Shown one piece after another: positions 40,846 to 50,253 of a stretch of 52,833 nucleotides of DNA (its first letter is position 1; each line of letters opens with the position of its first letter). This DNA comes from JBEATZ01 sp041178545 (lineage in GTDB: Bacteria; Planctomycetota; UBA1135; UBA2386). The notes beneath the pieces are model-generated. The model made no database searches and had not been told where the DNA came from. It worked only from the letters and a program-made list of their open reading frames with translations. The DNA lies in NCBI GenBank assembly GCA_041178545.1, contig JBEGVB010000126.1, forward strand, positions 1 to 52,833, read 5' to 3'. The position numbers and the translations under genes are program-made.

Positions 40846-43359
40846 ATGACCGACTCCAAACCGCCCGTCGAAGGCGGCCGGATCACGCAACTGCTGCTCG
40901 AGCGCGAGATGCGCGAGAGCTACCTCAACTACTCGATGAGCGTCATCCTGAGTCGTGCGCTGCCGGACGCGCGCGACGGCCTCAAGCCCAGCCAGCGTCG
41001 CGTGCTGGTGGCGATGAACGACCTCAACCTCGGGCCCCGCAGCAAGCACAGGAAGTGTGCCAAGATCTGCGGCGACACCTCGGGCAACTACCACCCGCAC
41101 GGCGAGTCGGTCGTCTACCCGACCCTCGTGGGCATGGCCCAGACCTTCACGACGCGTTACCCGCACGTCGACCCGCAGGGCAACTTCGGCGCCATCGACA
41201 GCAGCCCCCCCGCGGCCATGCGCTACACCGAGGCGCGCCTCGCGATGCCAGCCGTGCACATGCTGGAGGACCTCGACAAGGACACCGTCGACATGGTCCC
41301 CAACTACGACGGTTCACGCCTGCAGCCCGTCGTGCTCCCGGGGCGGTTCCCCAACCTGGTGTGCAACGGGTCCACCGGCATCGCGGTGGGCATGGCGGCC
41401 AGCCTGCCGCCGCACAACCTGCGCGAGGTCGCGAAGGCGATCCACAAGCTGCTGGACGACCCCGAGGTCACCCTCGACGAGTTGCTCGAGATCGTGCAGG
41501 GGCCGGACTTCCCGACCGGCGGCACCATCATGGGCCGCAGCGGCATCCGCAACGCCTACGCGAGCGGCCGCGGCAACGTCTCGGTGCGCGCCAAGTACCA
41601 CGTCGAGGAGAAGCGCGGCCGCAAGCAGATCGTCTTCACCGAGGTGCCCTTCCAGGTGAAGACCAACACCATCCTCGAGCGGCTCACGCAGCTCGTGCGC
41701 GACGGTGTCATCGACACGGTCTCCGACGCCAACGACGAGTCCAACGACCGCGTCGGCCTGAGGCTCGTGATCGAGCTCAAGCGCGGCGTCGAGGACGAGA
41801 CCGTCACGGTCAACCAGCTGTTCAAGCTGTCGCCGCTGCAGAGCACCTTCTCGATCATCAACCTCGCGATCGTCGACGGGCGCCCGCGCACGCTGGGCTT
41901 CAAGCAGCTGCTGGAGTGCTACCGCGACCACCGTGTCGACGTGATCCGTCGCCGCACGCGCTTCCTGCTCCGCAAGGCCGAGGAGCGCCTCCACATCCTC
42001 GACGGGTTGCGCCTCGCGGTGCAGAACATCGACGAGGTCGTCGAGATCATCAAGAAGTCGGCCAACGTCGACGTGGCGCGCAACGCGCTCATGGCGCGCT
42101 TCGGGCTGTCGGAGATCCAGGCCCGGTCGATCCTCGACATGCGCCTTGCGCGCCTCACCGGTCTCGAGATCGAGAAGCTCGAGGCGGAGCACAAGGAGGT
42201 CACCGACAGGATCGTCTACTACAAGCGCATCCTCAACGAGCGCGAGCTGCTGATCAGCCTGATCAAGCAGGACCTCGACGAGATGGTGACCCAGTACGGC
42301 GACGCGCGCCGCACCACGATCAGCGACGAGGAGGTCAACGGCTTCGTCGCGGAGGACCTCATCCCCGAGGAGATGATGGTCGTGACCTGCACCCGCGAGG
42401 GCTACATCAAGCGCACTGCGCTCGACCAGTACCGGACGCAGGGCCGCGGCGGAAAGGGCGTGAGCGGCGCCGAGACCAAGGAGGGCGATGTCCTCTGGAA
42501 CCTCTTCGTCGCCTCCACGCACGACTACCTGCTGTTCTTCACCGACAAGGGTCGCGTGCACTGGAAGAAGGTCTACGAGCTGCCGAGCCTCGGCCGCACC
42601 GCCAAGGGTCGTGCGCTCGCGAACGTGGTGGCCACGGAGGAGGGCGAGAAGATCACCGCCATCCTGCGCGTCGAGGCGTTCGACGACCGTTACCTCGTGA
42701 CCGCGACACTGAAGGGACTCATCAAGAAGACGCCGCTGGAGCAGTACAGCCGTCCGCGCGCGGGCGGCATCATCGCCTGCGGCCTCGAGGACGGTGACCG
42801 CCTGGTGGGCGTCAACCTCTGTCGTGCCGGCCAGACCATCGTGCTCGGCACGCGCGAGGGCATGGCCATCCGCTTCGAGGAGTCCGAGGTCCGGCCGACG
42901 GGTCGCGGCACCTTCGGAGTCTGGGGCATCAAGCTGGCCGATGGCGACGAGGTCTGCGACATGGTCGTCTGCAGCGGCAACGAGACGCTGCTCACCGTCT
43001 GCGAGCGCGGCTACGGCAAGCGCACCGCAGTCGACGAGTACCGCATCCAGGGCCGCGGCGGCCAGGGCCTGATCGACATCCGCACCAGCGACCGCAACGG
43101 CAAGGTGGTGAACATCCTCGCAGTCACCGACAACGACGAGGTCATGATGATCACCAAGGACGGCCAGATCGTGCGCACGCGCGCGGGCGACATCAGCGTG
43201 ATCGGACGCGCCACCCAGGGCGTCCGCTGCATCGGCCTCAACGACGGCGACACGTTGGTCTCCGTGGCACTGATCCCCAGCGAGGAGCCGTCCGTGGCCC
43301 CTGCAGCCGCTGGCGCGCCTGCTGAACCCACCGCTCCCGCCCCGCAGGGAGGCAACTGA
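40846..43359 (+). CDS. gyrA: DNA gyrase subunit A
   Basis: An 837-residue type IIA topoisomerase A subunit. The N-terminal breakage-reunion domain has YLNYSMSVILSRALPDARDG, HPHGES and the catalytic Tyr127 in AAMRYTEARL. A coiled coil and DNA gate follow, then a C-terminal pinwheel of repeated blades. The GyrA-box position reads QGRGGKG (532-538), differing from the canonical QRRGGKG at residue 2; another QGRGGQG occurs in a later blade. In the quinolone region Ser88 matches E. coli Ser83, while Pro92 stands at the Asp87 position. The tail is Ala/Pro-rich. The start was chosen because GAGG lies upstream and the fold begins soon after. Confidence 0.95.
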   Translation: MTDSKPPVEGGRITQLLLEREMRESYLNYSMSVILSRALPDARDGLKPSQRRVLVAMNDLNLGPRSKHRKCAKICGDTSGNYHPHGESVVYPTLVGMAQTFTTRYPHVDPQGNFGAIDSSPPAAMRYTEARLAMPAVHMLEDLDKDTVDMVPNYDGSRLQPVVLPGRFPNLVCNGSTGIAVGMAASLPPHNLREVAKAIHKLLDDPEVTLDELLEIVQGPDFPTGGTIMGRSGIRNAYASGRGNVSVRAKYHVEEKRGRKQIVFTEVPFQVKTNTILERLTQLVRDGVIDTVSDANDESNDRVGLRLVIELKRGVEDETVTVNQLFKLSPLQSTFSIINLAIVDGRPRTLGFKQLLECYRDHRVDVIRRRTRFLLRKAEERLHILDGLRLAVQNIDEVVEIIKKSANVDVARNALMARFGLSEIQARSILDMRLARLTGLEIEKLEAEHKEVTDRIVYYKRILNERELLISLIKQDLDEMVTQYGDARRTTISDEEVNGFVAEDLIPEEMMVVTCTREGYIKRTALDQYRTQGRGGKGVSGAETKEGDVLWNLFVASTHDYLLFFTDKGRVHWKKVYELPSLGRTAKGRALANVVATEEGEKITAILRVEAFDDRYLVTATLKGLIKKTPLEQYSRPRAGGIIACGLEDGDRLVGVNLCRAGQTIVLGTREGMAIRFEESEVRPTGRGTFGVWGIKLADGDEVCDMVVCSGNETLLTVCERGYGKRTAVDEYRIQGRGGQGLIDIRTSDRNGKVVNILAVTDNDEVMMITKDGQIVRTRAGDISVIGRATQGVRCIGLNDGDTLVSVALIPSEEPSVAPAAAGAPAEPTAPAPQGGN

Positions 43360-43360
43360 G

Positions 43361-43807
43361 ATGGGTACCCACCAGGACAAGGTGAGCGCCGACATGAAGG
43401 CAGCCATGAAGGCCGGCGACAAGCCGCGCCTCGAGGTGCTGCGCATGCTGCTGAGTGAGTTCAAGCGCAAGGCGATCGACGCACAGGTCGACGCCCTCAA
43501 GGACGACGAGGAGGTGGCGGTCCTGCAGAAGGCCGTGAAGACGCGGCAGGACTCGGTGGTCCAGGCCACTGCTGCCGGTCGCCCCGAGATCGCCGCGCGC
43601 GAGCAGTCGGAGATCGAGGTCATCAACTCCTACCTGCCGAAGCAGATGGGCGCTGCGGAGGTCGCGGACAAGGTGCGCGCGCTCGCGGCGGAGATCGGCT
43701 ACGCGGGCGGCAAGGACACCGGCCGCTTCATGAAGGAGTGGATGGCGCGGTACAAGGGCGTGGCCGACGGCCGTCTTGTCCAGGAAGCGCTCAAGGCGCT
43801 GGGCTGA
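43361..43807 (+). CDS. GatB/YqeY domain protein
   Basis: A 148-residue protein beginning 1 nt after the gyrA stop. The YqeY signatures are KVSADMKAAMKAGDKPRLEVLRMLLSEFKRK, INSYLPKQM and KDTGRFMKEWMARYKG. The fold is related to the C-terminal tRNA-binding domain of GatB; YqeY is thought to support tRNA-dependent amidation or related RNA binding. It is probably co-transcribed with gyrA. Confidence 0.93.
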   Translation: MGTHQDKVSADMKAAMKAGDKPRLEVLRMLLSEFKRKAIDAQVDALKDDEEVAVLQKAVKTRQDSVVQATAAGRPEIAAREQSEIEVINSYLPKQMGAAEVADKVRALAAEIGYAGGKDTGRFMKEWMARYKGVADGRLVQEALKALG

Positions 43808-43811
43808 GACC

Positions 43812-44255
43812 GTGGAACCCACGACCCTGCTGCTGGTCCATGCCGCCGCCACCTGGGCGATGGTGGGCCTGATCTGGTTCGTGCAGGTCGTGCACTACCC
43901 GCTCTTCGCGTTCGTGCCGCAGCAGGGCTTCACCGAGTGGCAGCAGGCGAACCTGCCGCGCACCACCAAGGTGGTGCTGCCGCCCATGGCCGTCGAGTTC
44001 CTGTGCACGCTGCTGCTGCTGTTCGAGGCGCCCGAGCGCCTGCAGCCGCTGGCTTGGACTGGCGCAGCGTTGCTGGCCTTTGTCTGGCTCAGCACGGTGT
44101 TCCTGCAGGTGCCCTGCCACGGCACGCTCGAGGTGCGGCGCGACGAGGCTGCCTTGCGCCGTTTGTGCGCCACCAACTGGCTGCGCACGATCGGTTGGAC
44201 CGCACGTGGAGTCATCGCCGCGTTGATGCTGGTCCCGCCCCTCGAGGGCTCCTAG
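43812..44255 (+). CDS. Small four-helix integral membrane protein
   Basis: A 147-residue protein with four membrane segments (about 5-25, 48-68, 75-95 and 125-142). The GTG at 43812 lies 4 nt after the yqeY stop. A conserved-looking motif VVHYPLFAFV with a following F-x-E-W and R-T-T-K-V-V-L-P-P-M segment is familiar from uncharacterised bacterial membrane proteins, but I cannot name a function. Its stop overlaps the convergent photolyase-related gene by 4 nt. Confidence 0.8.
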   Translation: MEPTTLLLVHAAATWAMVGLIWFVQVVHYPLFAFVPQQGFTEWQQANLPRTTKVVLPPMAVEFLCTLLLLFEAPERLQPLAWTGAALLAFVWLSTVFLQVPCHGTLEVRRDEAALRRLCATNWLRTIGWTARGVIAALMLVPPLEGS

Positions 44256-45895
44256 GCCCGGCCCCTTGGCTTGCGCGCCGAGGAAGTCCGCGGCTTGCCG
44301 CCGGCAGGTTTCCCCTGGGTCGGTGCCGCCGCATCGCCGCCCGGCAGGTTTGCAGGCGTGAACGGCGTGCCGGCCGCCAGCGCCGCGTGCAGCGCCTCGA
44401 AGGTGCGTTCGTCGCGGTCGCGATCCTGTGGCGAGCGCCGTGCACATGCCTGCAATGGGATCGCCATGCGCTGGTTGCCGGCGAAGCACGCACGGTTGTG
44501 GTGCAGGAAGCGCCAGTAGAGCCGCGTGAGCGGGCAGTCGCGCTTCGGGTCGAATGCGCAGCCCTTGCAGTAGTCGCTCATGCGGTGGATGTAGCCCGCG
44601 CCCGACACGTAGGGCTTGGTGGTCATGAGCGTGCCTGCACCATGGGTCGCCATCGCGATCACGTTGGGCTCGACCACCCAGTCGTATGCGTCGGCATACG
44701 CGGCCCAGAACCAGTCGGAGACCTGACGTGGCTCCACCGCCAGCAGCGTGGCGATGTTGCCCAGCACCATGAGGCGCGTGATGTGGTGGCTGTAGGCCTC
44801 GCGCCACACGTCTGCCACCACGGCATCGAGGCAGTGCAAGCCGCTCGCCTTGCCCCAGTAGGCCTGCGGCAGGTCGTGCCCGGCCTCTGGGATGCCGAGC
44901 CCATCGGGCAGCCTGCGGAAGCCGTCGGTGGCCTCGTGCACGTGGCGCACGAACTCGCGCCAGCCCAGCACCTGGCGCACGAAGCCTTCCTTCGACGCGA
45001 GCGGGAGATCCATCGCCAGCGTGTCGGCAACGATGTCGCGCGGCAGCAATCGGTGCAGGTTGAGCAGCGGGCTGATGCGCGTGTGGAACAACCCCGTGGA
45101 CTGCGTGCTCATCGCGTCCTCGTAGGGGCCGAAGTGCTCGAGGCACTCCTTTCGTGCCCAAGCCCACAGCTGCTGCGCGTGCGCTGCGGTGGCCGGCAGG
45201 TGGTCCTTGCGCACCGAACCGGGATGGTCGGCGAACTCCCGTTCCACCAGTTCCACGACCTCCTCGGTCACGGCGTCGCAGGCAAACGTCGGCTCCTGCG
45301 GTGCCGTTGGCGCGCCGCGCCAAGGCTCGCGGTTCTCCCCGTCGAAGCTGAAGCGCCCACCCACGGGCTTGCCGTGCTCCATCAGGATGCCCGTCCGCTT
45401 GCGCACCCCGCGGTAGAAGGCATCCATGCGCCAGGGCGGTCCCTCGAGGCCGGCAAAGTCGGCCTCGTCGGTGAGCCAGCCTTCGTGGGGGACCTCCACC
45501 AGGGTGCCCTTGCGAACCATTGGCGCGAGGTCCTCGCGCAGTTCGCGCTCGGCAGGGCGCATGACGCGCAACGGACCAAGTTCGCGCACCACCGGGGTGA
45601 GCAGCTCGTGCCACGGTTTGTCGCCGGTCACGTGCCGCACGGCCACGCCGCGCTTCGCCTGCTCCAGGGCGAAGTGCCGCAGGTTGGTGAGCACGAGGGC
45701 AAGCTTGTGCCGGTGGTAGGGACGCTGCCGGGCCTTCCAGCGACTCTCGACCAGCACGATGCCCAGCTGTTCTGCGGGCTCGCGCGCCAGCACCCCGATG
45801 CCGTCGTTCAGCTGGTCGTACGGCACCAGCACCCAGCGGCGCCCGGCCTGCTTCCGGGGCTGCAGCTTCGCCAGTTGGGTGCGGAACACGGACAC
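44252..45895 (-). CDS. Cryptochrome/photolyase-related flavoprotein (FeS-BCP/PhrB type)
   Basis: A 547-residue protein of the deoxyribodipyrimidine-photolyase-related family. The N-terminal alpha/beta domain starts RRWVLVPYDQLND. The helical FAD-binding domain includes GLFHTRISPLLNLHRLLP, FVRQVLGWREFVRHVHE, MVLGNIATLL and PYVSGAGYIHRMSDYC. Four Cys fit a 4Fe-4S cluster (CKGCAF, the next Cys in KRDC, and CFAGN). These mark bacterial (6-4) photolyases. The start is GTG 45895, with GTG 45889 possible. The C-terminus is a basic Gly/Pro/Lys tail. It faces the DUF2256 gene, with which this family is often linked. Confidence 0.9.
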   Translation of the reverse strand: MSVFRTQLAKLQPRKQAGRRWVLVPYDQLNDGIGVLAREPAEQLGIVLVESRWKARQRPYHRHKLALVLTNLRHFALEQAKRGVAVRHVTGDKPWHELLTPVVRELGPLRVMRPAERELREDLAPMVRKGTLVEVPHEGWLTDEADFAGLEGPPWRMDAFYRGVRKRTGILMEHGKPVGGRFSFDGENREPWRGAPTAPQEPTFACDAVTEEVVELVEREFADHPGSVRKDHLPATAAHAQQLWAWARKECLEHFGPYEDAMSTQSTGLFHTRISPLLNLHRLLPRDIVADTLAMDLPLASKEGFVRQVLGWREFVRHVHEATDGFRRLPDGLGIPEAGHDLPQAYWGKASGLHCLDAVVADVWREAYSHHITRLMVLGNIATLLAVEPRQVSDWFWAAYADAYDWVVEPNVIAMATHGAGTLMTTKPYVSGAGYIHRMSDYCKGCAFDPKRDCPLTRLYWRFLHHNRACFAGNQRMAIPLQACARRSPQDRDRDERTFEALHAALAAGTPFTPANLPGGDAAAPTQGKPAGGKPRTSSARKPRGRA

Positions 45896-45969
45896 GGCCG
45901 GGCTTCGCGGAGATTCGCAACCGGGATGCGCAAAGCGTCGATCCCCGTTCCACGGTCCGTGGAGGATCC

Positions 45970-46365
45970 ATGAACAAGAAGAACCGACACGAACCGAGCG
46001 GCGGGCCCGGCGCCACCAAGACGTGCCTGCGCTGCGGCCGCACCATCGAGTGGCGCAAGAAGTGGGCGCGGTCCTGGGAGCAGGTGCGCTACTGCTCCGA
46101 CGGCTGCAGGACGCACAAGTTGGACGACGTCGACCACGCGCTGGCAGCGGCCCTGCTCGACCTTGTCGACGGCCTGGCGGAGGGAACCACCTTCTGCCCC
46201 TCGCAGGCTGCACGTCGGGTGGCTGCCGACTGGGAGCCGCTGATGGAGCGGACCCGCATGGCCGCGCGTCGGCTGCAGACGGCAGGGGTGCTGGTCATCC
46301 TGCAAAAGGGGGTGCGCGTCGACCCGAGCACGGCGCGCGGGCCGATCCGCATCGGCAAGCCCTAG
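45970..46365 (+). CDS. DUF2256-DUF3253 fusion protein
   Basis: A 131-residue protein. Residues 18-50 are a zinc-ribbon-like DUF2256: TCLRCGRTIEWRKKWARSW, then VRYCSDGCR. Residues 55-125 fit DUF3253, a winged-helix-like domain (AALLDLVDGL, CPSQAARRVA, RTRMAARRLQ and GPIRIGK). GGAGG lies about 8 nt before the ATG. It is divergent from the photolyase-related gene, with 74 nt between the starts. It may assist the flavoprotein or regulate it, but neither is shown. Confidence 0.85.
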   Translation: MNKKNRHEPSGGPGATKTCLRCGRTIEWRKKWARSWEQVRYCSDGCRTHKLDDVDHALAAALLDLVDGLAEGTTFCPSQAARRVAADWEPLMERTRMAARRLQTAGVLVILQKGVRVDPSTARGPIRIGKP

Positions 46366-46374
46366 CAGGCAGGT

Positions 46375-47922
46375 TCAGCGCGGCTTGCGCACCAGCACGT
46401 AGGGAGAGTGCGTGACCATGCCGACGACGGGCTGCAGAGCCAGCGGGTCGGCGAGCGGCTGCACGGGCGACCGCTCGAAGTCGGTGAGCCAGCGGCCGAA
46501 CACGGACTCGAAGACGGGACCGTGGGGGAGCTCGAGCAGGACGGCGTCGACGCCGCCCGGGCCGAAGGCGCGCTCGCAGTCGGTGATCATCGACTGCAGT
46601 GCTGCCTGGCTCCGTGCCGATCCCGTGCCGGACTGCAGGTCCTGTGCGAAGCGCTGCATCACGTCGGCAAGTGCCTGGCCGTGGGCCGAGGGCCGCTTGC
46701 CGGCGAGCTTCGGCAGGTGGCCGTGGAACGGCACCAGCACCTCACCCGGCTGCGCGCGCAGCCAGGCGACGAGCTGTTCGGTTGCGACGCGGTGGGACTC
46801 CTTCGGCAGCAGCTGTGAGGGTGCCGCGGGCACCAGCGGCCGCCCTGGCTGCCACAGCGCGCGCACGTCCACCAGCAGCAGTGCGAACTGCAGCGCCACC
46901 AGCCATGCAGCCGCAGTGCGTGCACGACCGCCGAGCCGCGGCAGCTGCGCGAGCAGCACGACGCCGCTCAGCAGGGCGAAGACGAGCACGTTGTCGTAGC
47001 CGCCTGCGTGCAACCGCGAGAGGTAGGAGGTCAGCAGCCCGGCGCCACCCAGGGCGGCGAGGAAGAGCGCCTCGCCGCGGCGCGACTCGCGCCACAACGC
47101 GCCGCACAGCCACAGCGAGCCCACAAGTGCCGGGAGCAGGGGCAGCAGGTCGTCGGTCCAGTAGCGGACCCAGTACTCGTCCTGCGTGCCGTGGCCGCGC
47201 GGCATCTCGAACACGAAGAAGGTGAACCAGCCGTCGGTTGCCGCGTGTGCCACGGCGGTTGCGATGCCGGTGCATGCTGCAGCACTGGCGCAGAAGGCAA
47301 GGCCGCGCCGCCAGTCCAGGAACAGTGCGCCCACGCCCAGTGCCGGCAGCCACATGACGGCGGTCTGCTTGCTGAGGAAGGCCAGCATGGCGCCCAAGCC
47401 GGCGAGGATGGCCGTGCGCATGGTGCCCATGCGCACCAGCCACGCGGTGAGCACCAGGAAGAGCACCAGCAGGCTGTCGTTGCGCGCGAGGTCGTACCAG
47501 CTGCGCAGGTAGCCGTGGCCTGCGGCGTACAGGCCTGCCGCCAGCAGTCCCTGGAGCGGCTGGCCCGTCTCACGCCGCACCCACAGGTACAGCACGGCCA
47601 TCGTCGCAAGGGCGCTGGCTGCGCTCACGAGCCGCAGCGCCTGTGGGCCCTCGCCCACCAGTGCCGTGCAGGCGGCCCCCAGCTGGAACAACAGTGGCGT
47701 GTAGAGGAACGCCACGTGCTCGAGTGTCGGCGGGCAGTAGACCGGCAGCCCGTCGCGCACCCGGAGTGCGTGGTCCACCATCGCGCCTTCCATCCACTCC
47801 AGCTCGTAGGGGTAGCCGATGCGTTGGACGGTGGTCCAGACGAACCAGACGATCGCGAGGACGGCCACGAGACCGCAGGCGCGGGCGATGGGATGGGCGC
47901 CTTGTGCGGCAGCGGCACGCAT
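46375..47922 (-). CDS. GT39/ArnT-like polytopic membrane glycosyltransferase
   Basis: A 515-residue protein with about ten to twelve membrane segments. The first outer loop has YPYELEWMEGAMVDHALRV, with the acidic pair expected in GT-C enzymes, and another loop has SWYDLARNDSLLVL. The C-terminal 130 residues are soluble. Such enzymes move a sugar from a polyprenyl-phosphate donor onto lipid or protein outside the membrane. The ATG at 47922 is followed by a short basic N-terminus and the first helix. It lies 9 nt from the convergent DUF2256 gene; the substrate is unknown. Confidence 0.8.
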   Translation of the reverse strand: MRAAAAQGAHPIARACGLVAVLAIVWFVWTTVQRIGYPYELEWMEGAMVDHALRVRDGLPVYCPPTLEHVAFLYTPLLFQLGAACTALVGEGPQALRLVSAASALATMAVLYLWVRRETGQPLQGLLAAGLYAAGHGYLRSWYDLARNDSLLVLFLVLTAWLVRMGTMRTAILAGLGAMLAFLSKQTAVMWLPALGVGALFLDWRRGLAFCASAAACTGIATAVAHAATDGWFTFFVFEMPRGHGTQDEYWVRYWTDDLLPLLPALVGSLWLCGALWRESRRGEALFLAALGGAGLLTSYLSRLHAGGYDNVLVFALLSGVVLLAQLPRLGGRARTAAAWLVALQFALLLVDVRALWQPGRPLVPAAPSQLLPKESHRVATEQLVAWLRAQPGEVLVPFHGHLPKLAGKRPSAHGQALADVMQRFAQDLQSGTGSARSQAALQSMITDCERAFGPGGVDAVLLELPHGPVFESVFGRWLTDFERSPVQPLADPLALQPVVGMVTHSPYVLVRKPR

Positions 47923-48022
47923 GGGGGGCACCTTAGCCGCAGTGCGTACCGGACCAAGTCCGTTCCGGTCCGGCTCGCGCGCTCCCTCCCCCTTGCGCGC
48001 GGGGCTATGATCCTCGCCCATC

Positions 48023-48547
48023 ATGCGCAGCCTCCTCCTCACGTCGTTGTTGTTCGTCCTCCCCGCGTGCGCCACCGGCTCCTCGGCCGAGATGTGCGCC
48101 CCCTATAACCCCGGCACGCCGGCGCTGCTGCTCGACAGCAACCGGTTCGACCAGTTCGGCGGCGGTGCGTACCAGGGCGAGACGCTGGCCGTTGCCGACG
48201 TCCTTGCCGCGCCTGCGTCCTTTGCCGGCAAGAAGATCCGCGTCACCGGCACGGTGCGCGAGGTGTGCCAGCAGAAGGGCTGTTGGATGCGCGTCGGCAG
48301 CGAGCAGGAGCAGGGCCAGGTCTTCGTGAAGTTCCAGGACTACGCCTTCTTCATGCCGCTCGATGCCTCCGGCCGCGACGCGGTGATGGAGGGCGAACTG
48401 TCCGTGGTCGAGATCAGCGTCGAGACCGCACGCCACTACCTGGAGGACGCTGGCAAGCCCGAGGAGGCCGCCAAGATCACCGAGCCGCAGAAGCAGATCC
48501 GCTTCATGGCCTCGGGCGTTGCGCTCACGAAGCCTGCCGCGAAGTGA
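48023..48547 (+). CDS. DUF4920-domain lipoprotein
   Basis: A 174-residue protein with a lipoprotein signal (SLLFVLPAC, lipobox Cys at 16). The body is the DUF4920 OB-like fold: KIRVTGTVREVCQQKGCWMRV, with its Cys-x4-Cys pair, then FVKFQDYAFFMPLDASG. The Cys pair suggests a redox or metal role, but no function is established. The stop overlaps the next gene's GTG, so the two are translationally coupled. Confidence 0.85.
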   Translation: MRSLLLTSLLFVLPACATGSSAEMCAPYNPGTPALLLDSNRFDQFGGGAYQGETLAVADVLAAPASFAGKKIRVTGTVREVCQQKGCWMRVGSEQEQGQVFVKFQDYAFFMPLDASGRDAVMEGELSVVEISVETARHYLEDAGKPEEAAKITEPQKQIRFMASGVALTKPAAK

Positions 48548-50241
48548 CCGCCTTGCCCACGTCCTCACGTTCCCTGCTCGGACTCGCACTGCTGGTGGCT
48601 GCTGCTGCAGCCGTGCTCTGGCTGCTGGCGGGCAGGGGTGACGAGGATGTCGGGATGACGACGCCCGACCGCGTGGAGCAGCCTGCTGCAGTGCCGCCCG
48701 GGCCCGCGCTGCCAGAGGCGACCCAGTCCCCGGGCGCCGCCACCGGTACCGGCAACCTGCAGCAGCCACAGCGCACCGCAGCGGCCACCGGTACCAGCTG
48801 CATCCTGACCGTGGTCGACCGCGTCACGCTGCAGCCCGTGGTGGGCGCCAGCGTGCTGCGCCTGCGCACGGGCGAGTTCCTCGGCGTCACCAACGCCGAG
48901 GGTGGCCTGCACGCCACGATCACGCGTGCCGAGCAGTTCGCCGTGGTCGCGGATGGCTACCTGTTGCGCTCCTGCCAGGCGATCCCGCGCGCGACCGACA
49001 CGGAGCCGCAGTTCGTCCGGCTCGAGCCGGATGTGTGGTCGTGGCGGGTGCGCTTCCGGTTCCTCCGCGCCGAGGAGAAGCTGGCAGCGGAGGTCAACAT
49101 GACGTTCACGCCCTCGGGCGAGCCGCTGGTGGCCGAGCCGCCGTCGCTCACCTCCGCACCGGCCGAGGCCCGCGAGGCATGGAAGGACCACCAGATGGTG
49201 GCCTCGTTGCCGCTGGCGCGGGGCATGTTGCTGCAGCCCCCCAACGCCTCTCCGGTCGTACACCACATCTCTTACGAGGGAACCGTGCGGTTCACGGCGG
49301 GCGGCAAGTGGACGATGAAGGCGCTGGCCCCGGGCGGGCGCCTCGCGCAGCTGCCCATCGAACTGCGCGACTCGGGGACGAGTGACGTCACCGTCCAGCT
49401 GCTGCCGGGACTCTGGATCGAGGGCAGGACACGGGACGCAACCAGCGGCGACGCCGTGCGTGCCGTGGGCGTGCGCAGCTCCGAGCCGCTCGTCGAGGCG
49501 GCCTACAGCGACGATGCAGGCGCCTTCCGCATCGGGCCGTTCCTGCCGGGCGAGGTGCTCCTGCGCTTCGAGCATGCGGGGCACGTGACGCAGGAGGACA
49601 TGCCGGTCACGGCCGGGTCGAACGACCTGCAGGTGATGATGCAACCGCTCCCGAGCGTGGACGTGCGAGGCGTCGTGCGCGCCAAGGGTACCAACACGCC
49701 GGTCGTGGGCATGGAAGTCGTGCTGTTCGACATCGCAGGCGGCAGGGCCGTTGCGACCACGGATGCGCGCGGCGAGTTCATGGTGACGGCCCGCGCCGGG
49801 CCCGACATGCAGGTGCAGCTCGCGGGCGAGGGCTGGGTGGGCATCACCGAGCTCTTGCCCAAGGAACTGTCGTTCCTCGAGTTCGAGCTGTGGCCCTCGG
49901 ACCCAGCGGCTCGCTGCGCGAACGGGCTCACCAGCCTGTTGACCGGGACCGTGCGCATGCCCGACGGCTCACCCGCGAGCGCGATGCAGGTGCGCTTGGT
50001 GGTGCAGGGTGCAAGCCGCCCCGTGGACCCGGTGCGGAAGGTCCTCTCCGGCGGGCTGCCGGCGATCCCCAACCATGCAGTCACGGCCGCGGACGGCAGC
50101 TTCGTCCTCGAGGTACTCCAGACCGGGCGTGCCCACCTCTTCCCGCTCGACGGTGTGAGTTCGATCCAGGACGCGGTCGCAGTCGACGTGGCACCGGGAA
50201 TCCGTCGCGAGGGTCTGCAGATCACGGCACGCGTGCCATGA
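48544..50241 (+). CDS. Membrane-anchored carboxypeptidase-regulatory-like repeat protein
   Basis: A 565-residue protein from the GTG of a GTGA overlap. An N-terminal hydrophobic anchor (about 10-28, GLALLVAAAAAVLWLL) is followed by a Pro/Gln-rich linker. Several CarboxypepD_reg-like Ig/transthyretin folds follow: VVDRVTLQPVVGASVL...TNAEGG, a central TRDATSGDAVRAVGV...DDAGAFRIG, KGTNTPVVGMEVVLFD...TDARGEF and GTVRMPDGSPASAMQV...AADGSFVL. These modules are usually structural or adhesive on the cell surface. Confidence 0.8.
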   Translation: MTALPTSSRSLLGLALLVAAAAAVLWLLAGRGDEDVGMTTPDRVEQPAAVPPGPALPEATQSPGAATGTGNLQQPQRTAAATGTSCILTVVDRVTLQPVVGASVLRLRTGEFLGVTNAEGGLHATITRAEQFAVVADGYLLRSCQAIPRATDTEPQFVRLEPDVWSWRVRFRFLRAEEKLAAEVNMTFTPSGEPLVAEPPSLTSAPAEAREAWKDHQMVASLPLARGMLLQPPNASPVVHHISYEGTVRFTAGGKWTMKALAPGGRLAQLPIELRDSGTSDVTVQLLPGLWIEGRTRDATSGDAVRAVGVRSSEPLVEAAYSDDAGAFRIGPFLPGEVLLRFEHAGHVTQEDMPVTAGSNDLQVMMQPLPSVDVRGVVRAKGTNTPVVGMEVVLFDIAGGRAVATTDARGEFMVTARAGPDMQVQLAGEGWVGITELLPKELSFLEFELWPSDPAARCANGLTSLLTGTVRMPDGSPASAMQVRLVVQGASRPVDPVRKVLSGGLPAIPNHAVTAADGSFVLEVLQTGRAHLFPLDGVSSIQDAVAVDVAPGIRREGLQITARVP

Positions 50242-50253
50242 TGGCCTGTCGTC

